Shown one piece after another: positions 31,323 to 41,170 of a stretch of 64,000 nt of DNA. The translations under genes were made by a program, and so were the position numbers. Within the stretch, counting starts at the first letter, position 1. Each line of letters begins with the position of its first letter. This DNA comes from an uncultured Alphaproteobacteria bacterium (GTDB taxonomy: Bacteria > Pseudomonadota > Alphaproteobacteria > HIMB59 > GCA-002718135). The stretch lies in contig CACMRK010000001.1 of assembly GCA_902616075.1 (NCBI GenBank), forward strand, positions 1-64,000, read 5' to 3'. Below the pieces are notes generated by a model. That model had not been told where the DNA came from and ran no database searches. It saw only the letters and a list, made by a program, of their open reading frames with translations.

Positions 31323-32500
31323 TGCCAATTTTAAACAGCATAAATCAAATGCAAGATGAGATGACAGAATGGCGTCAGGATTTACATAAAATTCCTGAGA
31401 TAGGCCTTCAAGAATTTGAAACATCAAAATATATCAAAAATAAGTTAAGTGAATTTAATATTAAATTTAAAGATGGTTACGCTAATACAGGTGTTGTTGC
31501 TTGGGTAGATGGTAATGAGGTTACTAATGATAAGACAATTGGTTTAAGAGCAGATTTTGACGCTCTTCCTATGCCAGAACAAAATGAATTTAATCATAAA
31601 TCTCAAAATAAAGGTATGATGCATGGTTGTGGCCATGATGGTCATACCACAATGCTACTTGGGGCAGCGAAATATCTAAGTGAAAATAATAATTTTAATG
31701 GAAGAGTATATTTCATTTTTCAACCAGGAGAAGAAGGTTTTGCTGGAGGAGAAAAAATGATTCAAGATGGTATGTTTGATGATTTTAAAATTGATGAAGT
31801 TTATGCACTTCATAATTGGCCTGAGTTACCTTTAGGTACCTTTGGTGTAAATAGTGGACCGATGATGGCAGCAGTTGATGAATTTGATATTACTGTAAAA
31901 GGAAAGGGTGGTCATGCTGCATCACCTCATCTAGCAATTGATCCTGTAGTAATTTCTGCACAAGTTATTTCTGCTGTTCAAACAATTATAAGTAGATCCA
32001 CAGATCCTGTTGATAAGGCTCTTATAAGTATTACAAAAATTAATGCAGGTACAGCTTATAATGTAATCGACGATCAAGTTAAAATGGGCGGGACCATTAG
32101 AACTTTTCGAAGAGAAACACGAGCATATATAGAGAAAAGATTAAATGAATTATGTAAAGGTATAGCCGATGCACATGGTGCAGAGATAAAAATTGAGTTT
32201 GATTTAGTAAATAAATATCCACCTACTATAAATTCTAAAGATGAAACAAAATTTGCTGCAAATGTAGCTAAAGATTTAGTCGGTGATGATAAAGTTATTA
32301 CTGATATTGATCCGTCAATGGGAGGAGAAGATTTTTCATATTTATTAGAAAAAAAACCTGGTTCCTATCTTTATCTTGGTCAAGGAGATGCAGAACATAG
32401 CGCTCATCTACATACAACAAAGTATGATTTTAATGATAATTTATTACCCATTGGTGTAAATTTTTGGGTGGACCTTGTTCAAAAATACTTTTCTAAGTAA
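31322..32500 (+). CDS. M20-family amidohydrolase (hippurate hydrolase-like)
   Basis: WRQDLHKIPEIGLQEFETSKYI, MHGCGHDGHTTMLLGAAKYL, FIFQPGEEGFAGGEKMI, MGGEDFSYLLEKKPGSYLYLGQGD. Confidence 0.94.
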   Translation: MPILNSINQMQDEMTEWRQDLHKIPEIGLQEFETSKYIKNKLSEFNIKFKDGYANTGVVAWVDGNEVTNDKTIGLRADFDALPMPEQNEFNHKSQNKGMMHGCGHDGHTTMLLGAAKYLSENNNFNGRVYFIFQPGEEGFAGGEKMIQDGMFDDFKIDEVYALHNWPELPLGTFGVNSGPMMAAVDEFDITVKGKGGHAASPHLAIDPVVISAQVISAVQTIISRSTDPVDKALISITKINAGTAYNVIDDQVKMGGTIRTFRRETRAYIEKRLNELCKGIADAHGAEIKIEFDLVNKYPPTINSKDETKFAANVAKDLVGDDKVITDIDPSMGGEDFSYLLEKKPGSYLYLGQGDAEHSAHLHTTKYDFNDNLLPIGVNFWVDLVQKYFSK

Positions 32501-32509
32501 TCTTAATCA

Positions 32510-33271
32510 ATGTTAAATTTTAGTGCGATTTATTCAATTATCGCATTTAGAATAAAAGAATTTCTACAAGAGTATCATTATTCTTTATTAGCACCTTTAA
32601 CTACAAATCTTTTATTTATATTAGTTTTTATAACTGTAGAAAATTATTACTCACTTTTTATGGATTCAGGTTCTTTCGTTGAATTTATTGCTCCTGGATT
32701 AATCATTATGATCGTTGCTCAGGAAAGTTACGATAATTCGTCTGCTACTTTAATTCATATGAAACAAATTGGTTCTTTAGATGATTGGTTAATGGCACCT
32801 ATCTATAGGATTGAAATATTAATATCTTTAATATTAACATCTCTTATTATTGGAATAATTTTGGCACTGTTTAATTTTTTTATATTTACTTTTTTAATAG
32901 ATATTGAAATCTATAATTTTTTTTATTTTTTTTACTACCTATTTTTAGTTATAATATTTTTTTCATGTTTAGGTTGTTTCGTAGGAATAATTTTTAATTC
33001 TTGGGATTCACAAAGTACATTCTCGAGCTTTTTTGTTGCGCCTATTAATTTTTTATCAGGAACCTTTTTTTCAATAAATTATCTTCCTGATAATTTGAAA
33101 GCTATACTTTTATACAATCCTTACTATTATGTTGTAAGCTTTTTTAGGAATTCATTTAATGATGAATTTTCATTTAATTTAGTTGAAAATATCTTTATAA
33201 TATTTTTTATTTTATTAACTTTGATTATTACATCATTTATTTTTTTCAGAGGTTTTAAAATTATTAAATGA
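32510..33271 (+). CDS. ABC-2 type transporter permease
   Basis: Hydrophobic; FIAPGLIIMIVAQESYDNSSATLIHMKQIGSLDDWLMAPI and FSSFFVAPINFLSGTFFSINYLPDNLKAILLYNPYYYVVSFFR. Confidence 0.85.
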   Translation: MLNFSAIYSIIAFRIKEFLQEYHYSLLAPLTTNLLFILVFITVENYYSLFMDSGSFVEFIAPGLIIMIVAQESYDNSSATLIHMKQIGSLDDWLMAPIYRIEILISLILTSLIIGIILALFNFFIFTFLIDIEIYNFFYFFYYLFLVIIFFSCLGCFVGIIFNSWDSQSTFSSFFVAPINFLSGTFFSINYLPDNLKAILLYNPYYYVVSFFRNSFNDEFSFNLVENIFIIFFILLTLIITSFIFFRGFKIIK

Positions 33272-33861
33272 TTGATATTATTTTTAATTTTTTAATTCAA
33301 TTCGATTTATTAATAAAAAATAATTTAGAATTATCTATAATTTTATATTTTTTATTTTCATTTTTGTTTTTTACATTTTCTCTACCTGGAAGTTTAATAA
33401 TTATACTTGCATCAAGTTTCTTTTTTGGATTTATTACTGGTTTTATAATTAATATAACAACTATTGTTTTAGGTAGTTTATGTTTTTTTCTTTTTTTTAA
33501 AAATATATTTAAAAAATATTTTAATAAACAAATTGAAAAATTTAATGATAAACTAAATAAAATTATTAAAAAATCATCTTTTGAATACTTAGTTTTATTA
33601 CGACTTATATTTGGAGTGCCATTATTTGTTCAAAATTTATTTTTATCAACATTAAATATTTCTAAAACTAAATTTATAATTTCATCTTTTATTGGCTTTA
33701 CTCCTTATTTTCTTCTTTTTTCATTTATTGGTAATCAATTCTCTGAACTTATTGAAGTTAAAGAATTTCAACTTAGTAATATTTTATCATTTGAATTAAT
33801 TTTAATTTTTTTAATATTAATTATTTTTTTATTACTTAGAATTTTTTTTAAATTTAAATAA
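33268..33861 (+). CDS. TVP38/TMEM64 (VTT domain) family membrane protein
   Basis: FSLPGSLIIILASSFFFGFITGFIINITTIVLGSLCFFLFF...LVLLRLIFGVPLFVQNLFLSTLNISKTKFIISSFIGFTPYF. Confidence 0.75.
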   Translation: MIDIIFNFLIQFDLLIKNNLELSIILYFLFSFLFFTFSLPGSLIIILASSFFFGFITGFIINITTIVLGSLCFFLFFKNIFKKYFNKQIEKFNDKLNKIIKKSSFEYLVLLRLIFGVPLFVQNLFLSTLNISKTKFIISSFIGFTPYFLLFSFIGNQFSELIEVKEFQLSNILSFELILIFLILIIFLLLRIFFKFK

Positions 33862-34237
33862 ATAGTTTTCTAAATCTAATTGAAATGAATAATAAATAAA
33901 AAGTAACAATTATTGCGGCATAAATAGTTACATCAATAATTATTAAATTATTTGCGGAAAATTCATTTGTTATTCTTGAATATATCAAAGCTGAAGTCTG
34001 TATTATGGATGTAATAATAATAACATTAAGTAATCTGATTGAGCCCTTTGTATTTAAGTAGATCATTAAAAGACCAATAAATAAAAGACCTGTTATAGCT
34101 CCACCAAGATTTCTTAGCCATGCTATATTTGTATTTTCAGCAAAAGTTAAATTCACAAAACTATATGGAAAAATTAAAAAATAAATTCCATAAATTAAAG
34201 AAAAAATTGATAAAAATAATATGCTTAATCTGATCAT
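33854..34237 (-). CDS. Hypothetical four-TM membrane protein
   Basis: ORF with repeated hydrophobic segments; AWLRNLGGAITGLLFIGLLMIYL. Confidence 0.6.
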   Translation of the reverse strand: MIRLSILFLSIFSLIYGIYFLIFPYSFVNLTFAENTNIAWLRNLGGAITGLLFIGLLMIYLNTKGSIRLLNVIIITSIIQTSALIYSRITNEFSANNLIIIDVTIYAAIIVTFYLLFISIRFRKLFI

Positions 34238-34305
34238 CTACTAAAAACTATTTATTAAGATATAATTAGTATTGCAAATTAATTATTACTAAATATAGAA
34301 AATAT

Positions 34306-34539
34306 ATGATCCGATTGTTAATAGTTTTAATTGTTATAGTAGTTATACTATTTATTTTGAGATCAAGATCCAAATCACAATATAATAATTACGGCAATTT
34401 TTATAGAAATTTAATTCTGATAGTCATAATTGGAGGTATAATATTCTTCCTTGCTACAACTGGAAAATTCTTGATACCACAGTTATTAAATCTCATTAAA
34501 GTTGGTTTACCATTCTTGACAAAATTAATAGGAATTTAA
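34306..34539 (+). CDS. Small hypothetical membrane protein (77 aa)
   Basis: Two TM segments; ATG of the next gene directly follows the stop. Confidence 0.55.
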   Translation: MIRLLIVLIVIVVILFILRSRSKSQYNNYGNFYRNLILIVIIGGIIFFLATTGKFLIPQLLNLIKVGLPFLTKLIGI

Positions 34540-35402
34540 TGAAATATTTCTCAACAAATGATCTTCCCTTAAACAATGAAATGATTAATTTTTGGAATAA
34601 TAATGGATATTTGGTTATAGAAAATTTCAACACAGATAAAGAATGTGATGAATTAATGGAACGATCATCATATCTTATAGAACATAATAATTTTAATAAT
34701 CAAAAATCTATTTTTGATACAGTCAATCAAGCTCATAATGATGATAATTATTTTTTAGAATCAGGAGATAAAATTCGTTTCTTCTTTGAAGAAAAAGCTA
34801 ATTTAAATGATGGTAACATAGAAGAAAATAAACATTTTATTGTAAATAAAATTGGTCATGCGTTGCATGACTTAGATAAAGTTTTTTATAAATTTTCTCA
34901 TAAACAAAAACTTCAAGATATTGCTTTATCACTTGGTTTCTCTAAACCAAAATTACTTCAGTCTATGTATATTTTTAAGCAACCTAAAATAGGTGGTGAA
35001 GTAGTTTGTCATCAAGATTCTACTTTTTTATATACTGAGCCAGAAAGTACTATCGGTTTCTGGTTTGCATTAGAAGATGCAAATAAAACAAACGGATGTT
35101 TACAGGTTGCAAGCGGAGGTCATAAAGGCCCATTAAGAAAACTTTTTAAAAAAGTAGACGGTAAAATGCAAATGATAGATCTAAATGATGAACCATTTCC
35201 TGAAACTGATACTTTTGTAGAAGTAAAAAAAGGATCACTTGTTTTATTACATGGTAGACTTCCTCATTATTCATGTGAGAACACAAGTTTAAAATCAAGA
35301 CATGCTTATACAATTCATGTAATTGATAATAACAACGAATATCCTGAATGGAATTGGTTACAAAGATCTTCAATGCCTCTTAAAAGTTTTGTTAATGACT
35401 AA
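34539..35402 (+). CDS. Phytanoyl-CoA dioxygenase (PhyH) family protein
   Basis: NGYLVIENFNTDKECDELM; HQDSTFLYTEPESTIGFWFALEDANKTNGCLQVASGGH; C-terminal His/Arg region. Confidence 0.9.
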   Translation: MKYFSTNDLPLNNEMINFWNNNGYLVIENFNTDKECDELMERSSYLIEHNNFNNQKSIFDTVNQAHNDDNYFLESGDKIRFFFEEKANLNDGNIEENKHFIVNKIGHALHDLDKVFYKFSHKQKLQDIALSLGFSKPKLLQSMYIFKQPKIGGEVVCHQDSTFLYTEPESTIGFWFALEDANKTNGCLQVASGGHKGPLRKLFKKVDGKMQMIDLNDEPFPETDTFVEVKKGSLVLLHGRLPHYSCENTSLKSRHAYTIHVIDNNNEYPEWNWLQRSSMPLKSFVND

Positions 35403-36339
35403 AAAAATAATTTTAGATTGTGATCCAGGTCATGATGATGCTGTAGCAATAATGTTAGCTGCTTCTTCTAAAGAGATTGACATACTAGGTATCACCTGTG
35501 TAGGTGGAAATAGTGGTTTAAATAATACAGTAAATAATGCTCTAAAAGTTTGCACGTTAATTGAAAGAACAGACATCGGAGTTTACTCTGGCGCAAATAA
35601 ACCTATTCATTATGAATTATTTACAGCTGAATATGTTCACGGAAAAACCGGATTAGATAAAAAAGGTGATCCTATAATAATAGATAAAAATTATAAACCT
35701 CAAGAAAAACATGCAGTTGATTTTATAGTAGAAACTTGTAAATCTTCAAAAGAGCATATTTATCTATGTCCAACAGGGCCTCTTACAAATATTGCCTTAA
35801 GTTTAAAAAAAGATCCATCTATTAAAGAAAATATAAAAGAAATAGTTTTTATGGGTGGAGCTGCCATGTGCTTAGGAAATACTACACCTTCGGCTGAATT
35901 TAATATTTATGTGGATCCACATGCAGCTAATATTGTTCTAGAATCAGGTATTCCTTTAACAATGATGGGTTTAGATGTTACTCATCAGGTAAATGTAAAT
36001 TCAAAAATTATCAAATCAATGAATGAAAATAAAAATAAAAGTTCAAAGTTTTTTGGAGAACTAATGGAATTTTATACAATATTTCATAAAGAATTGTACG
36101 AAACTGAGGAAACGCCTTTGCATGACCCATGTGTCATTGCATATTTATTAGATCCATCTATTTTTAGTGGAAAAGAAGTTAATGTCACAGTTGAGGAAAA
36201 TTCTGAATTAACAAGAGGAGAGACTGTTGTTGATTGGCTTGGTGTTACCAAAAGACCAGCAAATTGTTTTGTAATGAATGAAGCTAATGATGAAAAATTT
36301 TTTCAATTACTTAAATATAAATTATCGTTGCTACCTTAG
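35395..36339 (+). CDS. Nucleoside hydrolase (inosine/uridine-preferring family)
   Basis: KKIILDCDPGHDDAVAIMLAA; YLCPTGPLTNIALSL; EFNIYVDPHAANIVLES; start placed at ATG 35395. Confidence 0.95.
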   Translation: MTKKIILDCDPGHDDAVAIMLAASSKEIDILGITCVGGNSGLNNTVNNALKVCTLIERTDIGVYSGANKPIHYELFTAEYVHGKTGLDKKGDPIIIDKNYKPQEKHAVDFIVETCKSSKEHIYLCPTGPLTNIALSLKKDPSIKENIKEIVFMGGAAMCLGNTTPSAEFNIYVDPHAANIVLESGIPLTMMGLDVTHQVNVNSKIIKSMNENKNKSSKFFGELMEFYTIFHKELYETEETPLHDPCVIAYLLDPSIFSGKEVNVTVEENSELTRGETVVDWLGVTKRPANCFVMNEANDEKFFQLLKYKLSLLP

Positions 36340-37256
36340 CTATAAAAATTTTTTGCAATCTGTCCAGCTAAATTTGCATTATTAATTATTAAAGATACAT
36401 TAGCATTTAGAGTTTCATTTTTTGATTGTACGTTAATTTCATTTATAAGAAATGGTGTTAATTCTTTTCCACTAATATTATTTCTATCAGCTTTTATTGT
36501 TGCATTACTAATCCATTTTTCAACGTCATTTTTATTAAGTGATTTTTCTATAGGAACTTTGTTAAATATGAGAATTGATTTTTTATTTTCTATATTTTCA
36601 TTGAGTTTTAAAAAAGAAGAAATTTCATGAATTTCATCAAATTTATAATCGACTTTATTTTCTGTTTCTTCATACCAAAAACCAGGCATATAATTTGTTT
36701 GATAACCAATTCTTGTAATTCCTAAAGTTTCAAGTAGTTCATTTGTTTTACTTAAATCTAAAATAGATTTAGCACCACTACAAATTACAAAATTTGAATT
36801 CTCAGAAAGTGCATATAGATCTGCAGATACATCATTGGTATTTTCAGAATTTAGATGCACACCACCAATTCCACCTGTTGCAAAAAATCTTATTTGAAAT
36901 TTAGATGCTATAGAAATTGTACTAGCTACTGTTGTAGCAGCATTTTCTTTATTAAATATTGATAAATTTATATTGTGGTTCGATACTTTTTGTACATTTT
37001 TCTCTTTTGCTAATATTTGAATATCTTCTTGAGATAATCCTATTTTAACCTTACCATTAATTATTCCTATTGTTGCAGCAATTGCACCGTTATCTTCAAC
37101 GGCCTTTATTGACTCATTTGCGACTTTAATATTTTCTGGATAAGGCAATCCATGACTAATCAATGTACTTTCTAAAGCTACTATTGCTTTTTTTCTATTT
37201 ATTGCTTCCTGAACTTTTTCACTTACATCAAATATTTCATGCATATTATTGTACAC
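36336..37256 (-). CDS. psuG: Pseudouridine-5'-phosphate glycosidase
   Basis: IVALESTLISHGLPYPENIKVANE; FFATGGIGGVHLNSENTNDVSADLYALSENSNFVICSGAKSILDLSKTNELLETLG. Confidence 0.95.
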   Translation of the reverse strand: MYNNMHEIFDVSEKVQEAINRKKAIVALESTLISHGLPYPENIKVANESIKAVEDNGAIAATIGIINGKVKIGLSQEDIQILAKEKNVQKVSNHNINLSIFNKENAATTVASTISIASKFQIRFFATGGIGGVHLNSENTNDVSADLYALSENSNFVICSGAKSILDLSKTNELLETLGITRIGYQTNYMPGFWYEETENKVDYKFDEIHEISSFLKLNENIENKKSILIFNKVPIEKSLNKNDVEKWISNATIKADRNNISGKELTPFLINEINVQSKNETLNANVSLIINNANLAGQIAKNFYS

Positions 37257-38133
37257 TCACTTTCTTAGAAAGATTTTTAATTTTTAAAAAATCACTCTTA
37301 GTTTTTAGATTTTTACCACTAGCATAATAAGATCCGCATGCTACAGAAGTTTTCAAAATATAATTCATTTTTTCATTTATACTGAACAAATACAGCATCA
37401 TAGCTGCTAGCGCATCTCCAGCCCCATTTTCGTTAACTACTTTGATTGATGGGGGTTTTATTTTTTTTATAAATTCATTACTTCCAAAGATTACATTATT
37501 TTTTGAATTAGTAGTAATTATCTTTATTTTTTTATTTTGTTTTAATATTTGTTTTACACCTTCTATGATATTTGAAGAATTTGTAAGTTTAAGTAATTCC
37601 GCTTTATTTAAGAATATAAAATCAATTTTATTTATAATCCTTTTAATTTTAATAACTTTATGCACTGATGTTGCACAGACTATAATTTTATTTTTTTTTG
37701 ATAGTTTATTTATTGATTTTTCCAAATAAGTTTTAGAAAAATTTAGATCAAATATTATATTTTTATACTTGATGTTTGGTATTTTTAAAGATTTATTATT
37801 TTCATATTCATCTGTATTAGCTAAACCTAATAAAAATTTATTATTTTTATCTGATAAAGCTAAATAGTATCTATCTGTATAATTTTTATTAACTTGATGA
37901 ACATATATCTTTTTTGAGATTTTCTTTCTAATTTCCTCGTTGATAGCTAAACTATAAAAATTTACATCAACAAAATAAGAAAGCAATTCTGCAATATTAT
38001 ACGCTACTCCTCCAATTCTACTTTTTTGTGTAATTTGATTAGATCTAAAATTAATTATATTTTTTTTAAGATTTAATAAATAATCGTGATGAATTGCCCC
38101 AATACAAACAAAAGTGTTTTTAGATTTTAGCAT
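37246..38133 (-). CDS. psuK: PfkB-family carbohydrate kinase, probable pseudouridine kinase
   Basis: GAIHHDYLLNLK N-terminus, IGGVAYNIAELLSYF, C-terminal NENGAGDALAAMMLYLF; overlaps psuG. Confidence 0.8.
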   Translation of the reverse strand: MLKSKNTFVCIGAIHHDYLLNLKKNIINFRSNQITQKSRIGGVAYNIAELLSYFVDVNFYSLAINEEIRKKISKKIYVHQVNKNYTDRYYLALSDKNNKFLLGLANTDEYENNKSLKIPNIKYKNIIFDLNFSKTYLEKSINKLSKKNKIIVCATSVHKVIKIKRIINKIDFIFLNKAELLKLTNSSNIIEGVKQILKQNKKIKIITTNSKNNVIFGSNEFIKKIKPPSIKVVNENGAGDALAAMMLYLFSINEKMNYILKTSVACGSYYASGKNLKTKSDFLKIKNLSKKVSVQ

Positions 38134-38134
38134 T

Positions 38135-41100
38135 ATGAATTATAGACCTTTTATGTCAGTTTTTGATGTTGATCCACCTATTATTGATAATAAACATTTA
38201 ATTAAATGGTTAAAGGTTAATTTTTCTTTCTTAAGAAATAAATTACTCAAAATTAAACAACTTGATAGTGAAAGGGATATAAATTTTATTATATTCATAA
38301 ATAATAAAAAAAAATATGTATTAAAAATTTCAAACCCATCAGAAAAAATAAATATATTAAAATACCAAGATAGATTAATTAATTATTTACGAAGTGATCT
38401 TAGTCTTAAATCTTTTATACCAAAAATACACCATACAAAGATTGTAAAATATTTAGATAAAAAAAATAGAGAATGCTTTGTTAGGATCTTATCTTATATT
38501 GAAGGGCGAATGTATGGAGATACAAAAAGTAACGATAAAATTGAAAATTCTTTAGGTAAGTTACTTGGCAAAGTATCAACTAAGTTGAAATCATATAACG
38601 ATATAGATGCCCATAGAAATTTTATTTGGGATCCATCAAATATAAAATGGATTAAAAAAGACATTAATATTTTTACTGGTTCAAAAAAATTAATTTTATT
38701 AAAATGTTTTTCAGAATATGAAAAATTTGTAAAAAATAATTTAAATAAATTAAGATATTCAATAACTCATTCAGATCCAAATAATTATAATATTGTTATT
38801 AAAGAAAATAATGTTTGTGGTTTACTAGATTATGGAGATTCTATTTATTCTCCAACAATAAATGATTTAGCTATATGCCTTTCATATGCATTAATGAACA
38901 ATGATAATATTTATCTTACACTTAAAAATATAATAACAGAGTACAATAAACAGTTTTCTATTAATGAGGATGAAATTAATTCATTAATATCATTATGTAA
39001 GTCAAGACTTATGATTACTGTTGTAATGGCAAAAAAACAAAGAATTAAATATCCATCAAATCAATATTTAAGCATTAGTGAGAAAGATGCATGGTCTTTA
39101 TTAGAAAAATTAGACAAAATTCCTATCAATTTTTTAATATATATTGTTCGCGAAATATGCGGCTTTGATATTATTCACCATCATAATGAAATTATAAATT
39201 ATATAAATAAATTCAACTTTGGTAATATTTTTAAATTTAATTTACTTGATAAAAATAAATCTATCTTAAAATTAAGTTCTGATTCACCTTTATTGAAAGG
39301 CAACCCAGATAATAGTTCGCTTAAAAAAAGAGTTAATAAAATATTTAAAGAAGATAATTCTCGTATAGGTATAGGTTTATACAATGAAAAAAGAAAAGTT
39401 TATAAGGGACCTAACTTTATTTCTGAATTAAATACTAATGAAAGACGTAATATTCACTTAGGAATTGATATTTTTATTGATCAGGGAACAGATTTATTTG
39501 CTCCAATAGATGGTAAAATTATAATTTTAAAAAATAATAATTTTAAATATGACTATGGCCCCACTCTAGTTTTAGAGCATAGTTTTAAAAAATATAAATT
39601 TTATACTCTATACGGTCATTTATCTAAAATAATGTTTCAAAAACTAAAAATTGGAAAAAAAATTAAGAAAGGTGAATGGATTGGTAAAATTGGTAATTCT
39701 AATGAAAATGGAAAATGGTTACCACATTTACATTTTCAAATTATTTTAGATTTATTAGGACATGATAAGAATTTTCCAGGAGTAGGTGAAGAATTTTTAT
39801 TCAATATTTGGAACAAAATTTCACCTGATCCAAATTTAATTCTACGAATTCCAAAATCTTTTTATTCTAATAATAATAATAATAATTTTAAAGATACTTT
39901 AAAGAAAAGAAGAAAAAATATTTCTGATAATTTATCAATTTCTTACAAGAAACCTCTTCATATGCTTGAAGCTAAAGATCAGTATTTTTTTGATAGATAT
40001 GGCAGGAGATACTTAGATTGTGTAAATAATATTTCCCATGTTGGACATTCAAATTCCTATGTCCATGAAGCTATGACTCAGCAAAATTTAAAACTTAATA
40101 CTAATACGAGATATCTATACGATACAATTAACGATTATAGTGAATTACTTTTAAGTAAGTTTCCAAAGAAATTAAATAAGATATTTTTCGTATGTACAGG
40201 ATCTGAAGCTAATGATTTAGCTTATAGAATAGCCCAAACTTATACTAGTGCAAAAGATGTCTTTGTGATGGACAATGCTTATCATGGGCATACCAATGCA
40301 TTAATTGATCTAAGTCCATATAAATTTAATAGTAAGGGTGGTTCCGGTAAAAAAGATTATGTTCATGTATTAGACATGCCTGATCCCCTAAGAGGTAAGT
40401 GGAGATATCAAAATTCAAATTGGATTCCAAAATATATAGATGAAGCTAAAACGGTAATTAGAAATAAAATTAAAGAAACCAATATTGCATGTTTTTTTAC
40501 TGAAAGTATACTTGGTTGTGGCGGTCAAGTAATTCTTCCAAAAAATTATTTAAAAGAAATATTTTCAGAAATTAGAAGAAACAATGCATTATGTATTGTT
40601 GATGAGGTACAAACTGGTTTTGGACGCGTTGGAAGTCATTTTTGGTCATTTGAAGAGCATGATGTCGTTCCTGATATAGTAACCTTGGGAAAACCTATGG
40701 GCAATGGTCATCCTATAGCTGCTGTTATAACTACAGAAAAAATTGCATCAACTTTTAATAACGGGATGGAATATTTTAACTCATTCGGTGGTAATCCTGT
40801 TTCCTGTGCTATCGGTAAAGCAGTATTAGAGACTATTGATAATAATAAATTACAAAAAAATGCTTTGTTAGTTGGTAATTATTTTTTAAAAGAATTAAAA
40901 AAAATCCAACTTAAATATAAAAAATATATTAGTGAAGTTAGAGGTAGGGGGCTTTTTTTAGGAATAGATATTATTCAGAATAGTAATGTTTCTAAACCAA
41001 ATAAAAAATTAGCTAAACTGCTTATTAATTATATGAGAAATCAAGGTATTTTATTGAGCACTGATGGACCTTATGACAATGTTATTAAAATAAAACCACC

Positions 41101-41170
41101 TCTTGTATTTACAAAATTAAATGTTGATCAGGTATGTAAAAACTTAGAAACTTTCTTTAAAAAATTATAA
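38135..41170 (+). CDS. Three-domain fusion: APH-type kinase + M23 peptidase + class III aminotransferase/phospholyase (ETNPPL-like)
   Basis: APH: SITHSDPNNYNIVIKENNVCGLLDYGDS. M23: NIHLGIDIF and LPHLHFQI. Aminotransferase III: VCTGSEANDLAYRIAQTYTSAKDVFVMDNAYHGHTNALIDLSPYKF and TLGKPMGNGHPIAAV. Start may be 38114 or 38135. Confidence 0.93.
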   Translation: MNYRPFMSVFDVDPPIIDNKHLIKWLKVNFSFLRNKLLKIKQLDSERDINFIIFINNKKKYVLKISNPSEKINILKYQDRLINYLRSDLSLKSFIPKIHHTKIVKYLDKKNRECFVRILSYIEGRMYGDTKSNDKIENSLGKLLGKVSTKLKSYNDIDAHRNFIWDPSNIKWIKKDINIFTGSKKLILLKCFSEYEKFVKNNLNKLRYSITHSDPNNYNIVIKENNVCGLLDYGDSIYSPTINDLAICLSYALMNNDNIYLTLKNIITEYNKQFSINEDEINSLISLCKSRLMITVVMAKKQRIKYPSNQYLSISEKDAWSLLEKLDKIPINFLIYIVREICGFDIIHHHNEIINYINKFNFGNIFKFNLLDKNKSILKLSSDSPLLKGNPDNSSLKKRVNKIFKEDNSRIGIGLYNEKRKVYKGPNFISELNTNERRNIHLGIDIFIDQGTDLFAPIDGKIIILKNNNFKYDYGPTLVLEHSFKKYKFYTLYGHLSKIMFQKLKIGKKIKKGEWIGKIGNSNENGKWLPHLHFQIILDLLGHDKNFPGVGEEFLFNIWNKISPDPNLILRIPKSFYSNNNNNNFKDTLKKRRKNISDNLSISYKKPLHMLEAKDQYFFDRYGRRYLDCVNNISHVGHSNSYVHEAMTQQNLKLNTNTRYLYDTINDYSELLLSKFPKKLNKIFFVCTGSEANDLAYRIAQTYTSAKDVFVMDNAYHGHTNALIDLSPYKFNSKGGSGKKDYVHVLDMPDPLRGKWRYQNSNWIPKYIDEAKTVIRNKIKETNIACFFTESILGCGGQVILPKNYLKEIFSEIRRNNALCIVDEVQTGFGRVGSHFWSFEEHDVVPDIVTLGKPMGNGHPIAAVITTEKIASTFNNGMEYFNSFGGNPVSCAIGKAVLETIDNNKLQKNALLVGNYFLKELKKIQLKYKKYISEVRGRGLFLGIDIIQNSNVSKPNKKLAKLLINYMRNQGILLSTDGPYDNVIKIKPPLVFTKLNVDQVCKNLETFFKKL

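Noticed and set aside
37442-37729. 95-aa plus ORF antisense to psuK
   Set aside because: Phe/Leu/Ile-rich antisense translation; not a credible membrane protein given the overlapping kinase.
39868-39892. AATAATAATAATAAT microsatellite in the fusion gene
   Set aside because: Encodes an Asn run in a linker of a very AT-rich gene; expected from composition, no sign of phase variation.
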